Part shown: positions 1-5,131 of the stretch, in pieces
Layout: every line of letters begins with the position of its first letter
How positions within the stretch are numbered: position 1 is the stretch's first letter
DNA from: Bacteroidota bacterium
GTDB taxonomy: Bacteria > Bacteroidota > Bacteroidia > Bacteroidales > UBA12481
DNA length: 5,131 nt
Direction of reading: 5' to 3'
Assembly: GCA_030592205.1 (NCBI GenBank)
Contig: JAUVKA010000313.1
Location: 1 to 5,131, forward strand
Translations under genes and position numbers: made by a program
The notes under the pieces: model-generated
The model's database searches: none
Seen by the model: only the letters and a program-made list of their open reading frames with translations
What the model was told of the DNA's origin: nothing

Positions 1-1
1 A

Positions 2-1201
2 ACAGGAGAATTTGATATTGTTATTACGGAGATTGGCGGAACTGTGGGAGATATTGAGTCGTTACCCTACATTGAATCCCTCAGGCAGTTAAAGTGGGAA
101 TTAGGCGATAGGGTTCTGGTTGTACATCTGACCCTTGTGCCATATCTTCGAGCAACGGGCGAGCTGAAAACTAAGCCTACTCAGCATTCTGTGAAGACTT
201 TATTGGAGGAGGGAGTACAGCCAGATATCCTGGTTCTTCGGACTGAAAGGGAACTGGGGCCGGATGTCAGGAAAAAGGTGGCTCTTTTTTGCAATGTTCT
301 CCTGCCTGCTGTTATTGAATCCAGAGATGCTTCAACAATTTATGAAGTTCCTCTGATGATGTATAAAGAGAAGCTTGATGAGATAGCATTGGAGAAGCTT
401 AATTTACCTGGTACACAGAAACCGAACCTCAAACATTGGAAGGCCTTTGTAAAATCTATTAAGACCCCCAAGCACAGAACAAAGATAGGCTTAGTAGGAA
501 AATATGTAGAATTACATGATGCCTATAAGTCTATTCATGAAAGCTTTATTCATGCAGGGGCTGTTAATAATTGCCGCGTAGAGGTGGAGTGGATTCACAG
601 TGAACTTTTGGAAAACCCTAACTGGGAGGAGCGACTTCAGGGGCTTAATGGGATACTTGTGGCTCCGGGGTTCGGACACAGAGGTATAGAAGGGAAAATC
701 AATGCTGCCCGTTATGCACGTGAAAATAATATTCCTTTTCTGGGTGTCTGTCTAGGAATGCAATGTGCTGTAATTGAGTTCGCACGTAACGTTTTGAAAC
801 TCCCTAAGGCTAATTCTTCTGAAATGAATCCAAATACTTCGGATCCTGTAATTGACCTCATGGAACATCAGAAGAAGATTACTGATAAAGGCGGTACTAT
901 GCGCCTTGGAGCTTATACATGTAAGATTAAACCCGATTCACTGGTTTCCAGTATATACAAAAAGGAAAGTATAAGGGAACGCCACAGGCATAGATACGAG
1001 TTTAATAACGAATATATGGCCCATTTTATAGAAAATGGGATGTCCCCGGCTGGGATAAATCCAGATAGTGGACTGGTGGAAATTATGGAAATCCCAGATC
1101 ATAAATGGTTTATCGGAGTACAGTTCCATCCTGAATACAGATCTACTGTTTCTAATCCTCATCCACTTTTTGTCGATTTCGTTAAGGCAAGCATGAAATA
1201 A
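2..1201 (+). CDS. pyrG: CTP synthase (glutamine-hydrolysing), 5'-truncated by window edge
   Basis: CTP synthase aminates UTP to CTP in the cytoplasm, using ATP and ammonia from glutamine. The reading frame is open from base 2, so the gene enters from the left; 399 residues are visible and about 130 N-terminal ones (P-loop part of the synthase domain) are missing. The GTG at 44 is an internal valine of GGTVGDIES, not a start. Visible synthase-domain motifs are EIGGTVGDIES at 29-61, whose first Glu matches the metal-binding Glu140 of E. coli, and KTKPTQHS at 167-190 in the nucleotide-binding region. The class I glutaminase domain starts near 485 (IGLVGKYVEL) and carries the nucleophile Cys in GVCLGMQ (codon 749-751) and the His/Glu of the triad in QFHPEY (His codon 1127-1129). 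HRHRYEFNN is also present. The oxyanion-strand motif reads APGFG (662-676) rather than the usual PGGFG. The frame is intact to the TAA stop. Family assignment is secure. Confidence 0.98.
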   Translation, partial: TGEFDIVITEIGGTVGDIESLPYIESLRQLKWELGDRVLVVHLTLVPYLRATGELKTKPTQHSVKTLLEEGVQPDILVLRTERELGPDVRKKVALFCNVLLPAVIESRDASTIYEVPLMMYKEKLDEIALEKLNLPGTQKPNLKHWKAFVKSIKTPKHRTKIGLVGKYVELHDAYKSIHESFIHAGAVNNCRVEVEWIHSELLENPNWEERLQGLNGILVAPGFGHRGIEGKINAARYARENNIPFLGVCLGMQCAVIEFARNVLKLPKANSSEMNPNTSDPVIDLMEHQKKITDKGGTMRLGAYTCKIKPDSLVSSIYKKESIRERHRHRYEFNNEYMAHFIENGMSPAGINPDSGLVEIMEIPDHKWFIGVQFHPEYRSTVSNPHPLFVDFVKASMK

Positions 1202-1213
1202 TTCTTACTTTTG
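1183..1213 (+). promoter_or_regulatory. Possible internal promoter for yidC (Bacteroidota type)
   Basis: TACTTTTG at 1206-1213 matches the Bacteroidota -7 consensus TAnnTTTG and starts four bases after the pyrG stop codon. The expected -33 position, about 19 bases upstream inside the pyrG end, has only a weak GTTA-like sequence near 1181-1184 and no clear TTTG. If active, transcription would start near 1217-1222 and give yidC a leader of about 40 bases. The short gap equally allows yidC to be read from a pyrG transcript. An 8-base match in AT-rich DNA may be chance. Confidence 0.3.
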
Positions 1214-1218
1214 GCCCC

Positions 1219-1239
1219 CCAAGGGGAAAGATCTCCTGG
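1219..1239 (+). other. Small hairpin in the pyrG-yidC gap
   Basis: By eye, CCA at 1219-1221 pairs with TGG at 1237-1239, and GGGGA at 1223-1227 pairs with TCTCC at 1232-1236 (one G-U pair), with A1222 bulged and a loop AAGA. No T-run follows, so it is not an intrinsic terminator. It ends 21 bases before the yidC ATG and could affect mRNA processing or translation, but this is inference. An alternative 4-bp stem, TTGG 1211-1214 with CCAA 1219-1222, would compete with it. Confidence 0.3.
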
Positions 1240-1260
1240 TAAATTCTTGAAAAAGGAAGT

Positions 1261-3141
1261 ATGGATAGAAAATCACTGATTGGATTATTACTGATTGGGG
1301 CCCTATTGGTCGTTTATAGTGTTTTTACCAGGCCGTCCAAAGAGGAATTGGCAGAGAGTCAACGAATAAGTGATTCTATTCAGAGGGTCAGAATCAAGCA
1401 GCAAGAGGAAGCAAAGCGTTTGTTGGATCTTCAAGAATCCGTCACTCCACCAGCAGTAGTAGTGCAGGATTCAGTTGCTACTATTGACCAATTGGAAAAA
1501 CAATTAGGAGTTTTTGCCACTGCAGGTCAAGGAGAGGAAAAGATCATTGTTCTCGAAAACGACCTTATTAGAGTAAAGATAAGCAACCACGGAGGGCGTC
1601 TTGCTTCGGCAGAGCTAAAAGAATACCAAACACATGACAGTTTGCCTTTAATCCTTTTCGAGGAGGAGAATAGCAAATTTAATCTGCAGTTTTTTGCCGA
1701 AAATAAGTCGATTTTCACTCAGGACCTCTTTTTTGAGCCACAGTCTTCCGAAGAAAATATTGTAGTTAGCTCTGGTCCTAAGTCGGTTACAATGCGACTG
1801 AATGCAGGAACGGGCAGGTATATGGATTATATATATACTCTGGAACCGGATTCATATAAGCTTGGCATGCATATCAAAATGGTAGGCATGGATGAGATCC
1901 TGGGCAGGAACAACAGTTATATCGATCTGGATTGGTCTATGCCTCTTCGTCAACAGGAAAAGGCTCATAAGATTGAAAGCCAGTATAGTTCAATTTATTA
2001 TAAATACTTCGAAGATGATGTCGGGCACTTGCAGTCTCGTAAAGCAGAAGGTGCAGAGGATCTGACAACTAAGGTTGAATGGGTTGGCTTTAAACAGCAG
2101 TTCTTTTCTACAGTCTTATTTACTGAGAAGGCTTTTTCCAGGGTTAGTATTAAGGTGGATGCCATGGAAGAGGATAGTGGTTATCTAAAGTATTGTTCTG
2201 CTCAGATAAGTATACCACTGGAAGGAGGAAGAGAAGAACTTATTCCATTGGCATATTATTTTCTTCCTAATCACTTTAAATCCCTGAAAGAATACAATCA
2301 CGAGTTTGAAAGCCTTGTTGATCTTGGCTGGGACTTTATTTCCTGGATCAATAAGTGGTTTGTTATTAATATTTTCTATTTTCTTGAGACGAAAGTTGCC
2401 AGCTATGGTCTGATAATTATACTTCTGACAATCTTTTTCAAGCTTTTATTGCTCCCACTTAGTTACCGCTCATATATTTCCGGAGCCAAAATGCGCGTGC
2501 TAAAGCCTCAGTTGGATGAGATCACCAAGAAATTCTCTAAGGACAAAGCGATGGAGAAGCAGCAAGCTACCATGGCTTTCTACAAAAAAGTTGGCGTTAG
2601 TCCAATGGGAGGATGTTTGCCCAGCCTTATGCAAATGCCTATTTGGCTAGCTCTTTTTCGTTTTTTTCCAGCTTCTATAGAATTACGGCAAAAGTCCTTT
2701 TTGTGGGCTACTGACCTTTCTACTTATGATTCCATCCTGAATCTACCTTTTGAAATTCCTCTTAACTATGGGGATCATGTGAGTCTTTTCACCCTTCTGA
2801 TGGCGGCATCAATGGTAATCAGTACCAAGATAAATATGCAGCAAACAGATACCGGTCAGCAAATGCCCGGGATGAAGATGATGATGTATATGATGCCGGT
2901 TATGATGCTATTCTTCTTTAATTCTTACGCTTCGGGCTTGAGCTTATACTACTTAGTATCCAACCTGATTACCTTTGGTCAGATGACTTTAATTAAGCGT
3001 AGTATTAATGAAGAGAAACTCCTGAAAAAGCTAACCCAGAATCAAAAGAAACCAGCTAAAAAATCGAATTTTCAAGCCAGGTTAGAGAAAATGGCCAAGG
3101 AGCGAGGAGCGCAACCAGCATCCAAAAAGAAGAAAAGATAG
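1261..3141 (+). CDS. yidC: Membrane protein insertase YidC (Oxa1 family)
   Basis: YidC inserts and folds inner-membrane proteins, alone or with SecYEG. The 626 residues fit the Gram-negative YidC with a large periplasmic domain. Residues 6-23 form the first membrane helix, followed by a charged linker (about 25-60). The periplasmic beta-rich P1 domain spans about 92-345, with family-like segments around NHGGRLAS (109-116) and EWVGFKQQFF (273-282). An amphipathic helix (about 357-377) precedes the conserved insertase core: TM2 about 380-400, the cytoplasmic hairpin with AKMRVLKPQL (409-418), TM3 about 448-470 after SPMGGCLP, TM4 about 506-523, Met-rich TM5 about 537-553, and TM6 about 558-578 with SGLSLYYLVSNL. 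The core basic residue, Arg366 in E. coli, is Lys394 here. The C-terminal tail (580-626) is strongly basic, ending KKKKR, as expected for ribosome contact. The ATG at 1261 puts TM1 at the usual distance from the N-terminus; AAGGAAG just before it is too close to be an ideal Shine-Dalgarno. It starts 59 bases after pyrG. Confidence 0.98.
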   Translation: MDRKSLIGLLLIGALLVVYSVFTRPSKEELAESQRISDSIQRVRIKQQEEAKRLLDLQESVTPPAVVVQDSVATIDQLEKQLGVFATAGQGEEKIIVLENDLIRVKISNHGGRLASAELKEYQTHDSLPLILFEEENSKFNLQFFAENKSIFTQDLFFEPQSSEENIVVSSGPKSVTMRLNAGTGRYMDYIYTLEPDSYKLGMHIKMVGMDEILGRNNSYIDLDWSMPLRQQEKAHKIESQYSSIYYKYFEDDVGHLQSRKAEGAEDLTTKVEWVGFKQQFFSTVLFTEKAFSRVSIKVDAMEEDSGYLKYCSAQISIPLEGGREELIPLAYYFLPNHFKSLKEYNHEFESLVDLGWDFISWINKWFVINIFYFLETKVASYGLIIILLTIFFKLLLLPLSYRSYISGAKMRVLKPQLDEITKKFSKDKAMEKQQATMAFYKKVGVSPMGGCLPSLMQMPIWLALFRFFPASIELRQKSFLWATDLSTYDSILNLPFEIPLNYGDHVSLFTLLMAASMVISTKINMQQTDTGQQMPGMKMMMYMMPVMMLFFFNSYASGLSLYYLVSNLITFGQMTLIKRSINEEKLLKKLTQNQKKPAKKSNFQARLEKMAKERGAQPASKKKKR

Positions 3142-3145
3142 ATAT

Positions 3146-3171
3146 AAAAAAAGCCGGTATTTAACCGGCTT
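3146..3171 (-). terminator. Intrinsic terminator of the minus-strand TPR gene
   Basis: AAGCCGGT (3151-3158) and ACCGGCTT (3164-3171) form a perfect 8-bp stem with loop ATTTA. Read on the minus strand, the stem runs into seven T residues (complement of A3146-A3152), a standard Rho-independent terminator 24 bases after the TPR stop codon. Read on the plus strand the stem is followed by TTAAAATC, a poor T-tract, so it would stop yidC transcripts less well, although it is the only candidate there. It sits in the 53-base convergent gap. Confidence 0.85.
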
Positions 3172-3194
3172 AAAATCTTGTATTCAGCACCGTT

Positions 3195-3872
3195 TTACTG
3201 GGCTCTGGCAATATATTTGTCTATTTGCCTGGCTTCATTCGATTCAGGATAGTCTTTTTTTATCCTTTCATAATGACTTAGAGCTTCGGATTTTTTGTTT
3301 TGAAGCTCAAGTAATTCCCCCGCTTTCTGCAAGTATAAAGGGGTAAGGAAGGTGTTGTCACTTAGATTGGCTGCTTTCAAATAATATTCCACAGCCTTAT
3401 CAAAATCGTCAAGCTCTGCATATGAATCACCGATGGCCCCAATAGACACAGGCTTTACCATCTTGTCTTTTGATTTGAATGACTTCAGGTATTCTATTGC
3501 TTCTTCATATTGACCAAGATGCATGTATGATATTCCGGCATAATAACGAGCCAGTTTTGCAGTTTTGGTCATCTTGTAATTATCAATGATATCCAAGACT
3601 CCCAGGTAATTACCATCACCATTGAGAGCAAGATTAAAAGAATCTTTCTCAAAATACGACTCGGCCATAAAGATCTGGGCCTGAGCCTCATTTTCCTTTG
3701 GACTGACAATAAACTTTTTAACTCCCAGAAAGCCTGCAATAACTACAATAACAACTAAGACGATGATAGTCAGTGGTTTCTGGTTCTCTTCGATAGCTTT
3801 TTCAGTGCGACTTAATGCCTGTTCAACTGCCTCGAGGTTTTCATCGCCATGACCTTTCTTCTTGCTAACCAT
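3195..3872 (-). CDS. Membrane-anchored tetratricopeptide-repeat protein, YfgM-like architecture
   Basis: This encodes 225 residues: a charged N-terminal part (1-33, KKK near the start), one hydrophobic helix (about 34-50, IIVLVVIVVIAGFLG core), then a soluble TPR domain predicted outside the cytoplasm. By eye there are about four helical repeat units, near 66-85 (AQIFMAESYFEKDSFNLAL), 108-135 (YYAGISYMHLGQYEEAIEYL), 143-169 (GDSYAELDDFDKAVEYYLKA) and 178-209 (LQKAGELLEL...ALSHYERI). The layout resembles E. coli YfgM, a Sec-translocon-associated protein working with PpiD, but orthology is not shown and function is inferred. The start is placed at the ATG at 3872: a longer frame opens at 3944, but its extra 24 residues look like non-coding AT-rich sequence and overlap the likely promoter at 3905-3935. 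The gene is convergent with yidC, has its own terminator, and diverges from recF. It ends in TAA at 3195-3197. A role as a general TPR scaffold in the envelope is also possible. Confidence 0.9.
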   Translation of the reverse strand: MVSKKKGHGDENLEAVEQALSRTEKAIEENQKPLTIIVLVVIVVIAGFLGVKKFIVSPKENEAQAQIFMAESYFEKDSFNLALNGDGNYLGVLDIIDNYKMTKTAKLARYYAGISYMHLGQYEEAIEYLKSFKSKDKMVKPVSIGAIGDSYAELDDFDKAVEYYLKAANLSDNTFLTPLYLQKAGELLELQNKKSEALSHYERIKKDYPESNEARQIDKYIARAQ

Positions 3873-3904
3873 ATACTTAAAATTTGATATTCTTAAAAAA
3901 CACG

Positions 3905-3935
3905 CAAATGTAGAATTTTTACTCCGGTTAATAAA
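3905..3935 (-). promoter_or_regulatory. Promoter of the TPR gene (Bacteroidota type)
   Basis: On the minus strand TACATTTG (3912 down to 3905) fits the -7 consensus TAnnTTTG exactly. Nineteen bases upstream lies TTTA (3935 down to 3932), three of four bases of the -33 element TTTG. Transcription would begin a few bases past 3905, giving a leader of about 25-30 bases before the ATG at 3872. There is no evident Shine-Dalgarno in that AT-rich leader, which is usual for this phylum. Confidence 0.65.
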
Positions 3936-3943
3936 ATAAATCA

Positions 3944-3973
3944 TTGAAAATTTGGAATGGGATTTTATCTTTG
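3944..3973 (+). promoter_or_regulatory. Promoter of recF (Bacteroidota type)
   Basis: TATCTTTG at 3966-3973 is a full match to the -7 consensus, and TTG at 3944-3946 lies exactly 19 bases upstream at the -33 position, which is the canonical spacing. Transcription should start around 3977-3982, leaving an AT-rich leader of about 70-75 bases before the recF ATG at 4052. The -33 element is only 8 bases from that of the opposing TPR promoter, so the two polymerases would compete for overlapping DNA. Confidence 0.75.
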
Positions 3974-4051
3974 ATGCTTATATTAACCCGATTTTTACAT
4001 TAGAAGGCTCCAAAGAAGCCGAACATATAATTTTTAGAAAAGAAAAGCCAC

Positions 4052-5131
4052 ATGCATCTGGAGAAATTAGCTCTGATAAACTTTAAAAACTACCAAGAAC
4101 TGGAGATTGAACTTTCTTCGCGCATAAATTGTTTTGTGGGCAATAATGGTGAAGGAAAAACCAATTTGTTTGATTCAGTCTATTATTTATCATTTTGCAA
4201 ATCATATTTTAATCCGGTGGACACAATGAATATCCGTCATGGGCAGGAATTCTTTATGATTCAGGGGAAGTTTAAGAAGAATGGGGATTCAGAGAATGTG
4301 TTTTGTAGTCTCAAGAAAAACCAAAAGAAAAAGTTCAAAAGAAATGATAAGGAATACCAGAAATTATCCGAACACATTGGTCTGATCCCTCTTGTTATGG
4401 TCTCTCCGGCCGACAGTAGCTTGATTTTGGAAGGGAGTGAAGAACGCCGTAAATACCTGAATGGAGTAATTTCTCAATTCGACAGGGATTATCTTAATGA
4501 TTTTATAAAGTATAATAAGGTCCTTTTGCAGCGAAATAAACTACTCAAGGATTTTGTTCAGAAGAGATATTTCGAATCTGATTCGCTTGATGTATGGGAT
4601 GATCAGCTGATTCACCTTGGAAATCTTATTTATGAGAGACGAGAGGCATTTATTCAGAAGTTGCTACCTATTTTTCAATACTATTACAATTTTATTGCTG
4701 ATGGTCATGAACAGGTTGAGCTGATATATGATTCTCAGCTTAATGGGAACGAGTTTGATAAAATTCTTAGCAATGCTCGGGAAAAGGACAGATTTATGCA
4801 ATTTTCCACGGTTGGGATTCATAAAGATGATCTTAAACTTATGTTGTCGGGGTATCCAATAAAAAGACAAGGTTCGCAGGGGCAGCAGAAAACATTTCTT
4901 CTGGCTTTGAAAATGGCGCAATACGATTTCCTTAAAAAGGTAAATAAGGTTAAGCCTATGATTTTATTGGATGATGTTTTCGATAAACTGGATAGAAATC
5001 GTGTTGCTCAAATTATAAAACTTGTTAGTGAGGATAACTTTGGACAGATATTCATTACTGATACCAACGAGCAGCATCTTGCTGATATTCTTGCAAAGAT
5101 CCCGGTAGAACACCGTGTTTTCAGGGTTGAC
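4052..5131 (+). CDS. recF: DNA replication and repair protein RecF, 3'-truncated by window edge
   Basis: RecF is an SMC/ABC-like ATPase that, with RecO and RecR, loads RecA at single-strand gaps and stalled forks in the cytoplasm. The frame is open for 360 codons from the ATG at 4052 to the window end with no stop; family members are usually about 360-375 residues, so only a few C-terminal residues should be missing. The N-terminus (LALINFKNY, 6-14) is typical and fixes the start. Walker A is GNNGEGKT (30-37, bases 4139-4162). A conserved segment, SPADSSLILEGSEERRKYLN, lies at 118-137. The ABC signature region is GSQGQQKTFLLALKMAQ (274-290), Walker B is MILLDDVF (303-310), the D-loop is DKLD (311-314), and FITDTNEQH (334-342) follows. 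All ATPase motifs are intact. It diverges from the TPR gene and has its own promoter; no good Shine-Dalgarno is visible. Here recF is not preceded by dnaN, unlike the dnaA-dnaN-recF order of many other bacteria. Confidence 0.97.
   Translation, partial: MHLEKLALINFKNYQELEIELSSRINCFVGNNGEGKTNLFDSVYYLSFCKSYFNPVDTMNIRHGQEFFMIQGKFKKNGDSENVFCSLKKNQKKKFKRNDKEYQKLSEHIGLIPLVMVSPADSSLILEGSEERRKYLNGVISQFDRDYLNDFIKYNKVLLQRNKLLKDFVQKRYFESDSLDVWDDQLIHLGNLIYERREAFIQKLLPIFQYYYNFIADGHEQVELIYDSQLNGNEFDKILSNAREKDRFMQFSTVGIHKDDLKLMLSGYPIKRQGSQGQQKTFLLALKMAQYDFLKKVNKVKPMILLDDVFDKLDRNRVAQIIKLVSEDNFGQIFITDTNEQHLADILAKIPVEHRVFRVD

Noticed and set aside
938..1162. Minus-strand open frame of 74 codons inside pyrG
   Set aside because: It lies wholly antisense to the conserved glutaminase domain of pyrG and has no recognisable protein features or promoter; it is a shadow frame.
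1527..1718. Minus-strand open frame of 63 codons inside yidC
   Set aside because: It is antisense to the P1 domain, with no domain-like content; chance frame.
2853..2920. ATGATG-rich stretch in yidC resembling a short tandem repeat
   Set aside because: It encodes the Met-rich start of TM5 (MPGMKMMMYMMPVMM), in frame and at the conserved place, so the repetition follows from protein composition.
4006..4020. GGCT/AGCC inverted repeat upstream of recF as an operator or riboswitch stem
   Set aside because: It has only four base pairs with a seven-base loop and no further structure; chance is likely.
4664..4921. Minus-strand open frame of 85 codons inside recF
   Set aside because: It is antisense to conserved RecF sequence including part of the signature region; no sign of coding.
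1..5131. Possible mobile element, CRISPR array, defence island or novel system
   Set aside because: All four genes are recognisable conserved chromosomal genes or families, intergenic gaps are short, and no transposase, integrase, terminal inverted repeats, spaced direct repeats or RNA genes were seen.

Overview
The window looks like chromosomal DNA of a member of the Bacteroidota, probably near Bacteroidales or Marinilabiliales. The clues are the style of the PyrG, YidC and RecF proteins, the weak or absent Shine-Dalgarno sequences, and promoter elements of the Bacteroidota type (a -7 box TAnnTTTG, preceded about 19 bases upstream by a TTG-like -33 box). The sequence is AT-rich. The genus cannot be fixed from this window alone.

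Layout from left to right: (1) 2-1201, plus strand: the 3' three quarters of pyrG (CTP synthase), cut by the left edge. (2) 1202-1260: a short gap holding a possible internal promoter and a small hairpin. (3) 1261-3141, plus strand: complete yidC, a membrane protein insertase of the Bacteroidota type. (4) 3142-3194: a convergent gap with an intrinsic terminator whose T-tract serves the minus-strand gene. (5) 3195-3872, minus strand: a membrane-anchored tetratricopeptide-repeat protein of 225 residues, resembling YfgM in architecture. (6) 3873-4051: a 179-base divergent intergenic region with two back-to-back promoters. (7) 4052-5131, plus strand: recF, nearly complete, cut by the right edge before its stop codon.

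These are housekeeping functions: pyrimidine nucleotide synthesis, inner-membrane protein insertion, a membrane-anchored TPR protein, and single-strand gap repair. pyrG and yidC are co-directional and could share a transcript. The TPR gene and recF are divergently transcribed from one compact promoter region. I see no mobile element, CRISPR array, tRNA, rRNA, toxin-antitoxin pair or defence gene, and no evidence of a new system. The points worth a second look are small: start-site correction of the TPR gene, the divergent promoter, the one-sided terminator, lineage-specific substitutions in PyrG and YidC, and the position of a YfgM-like protein beside yidC.
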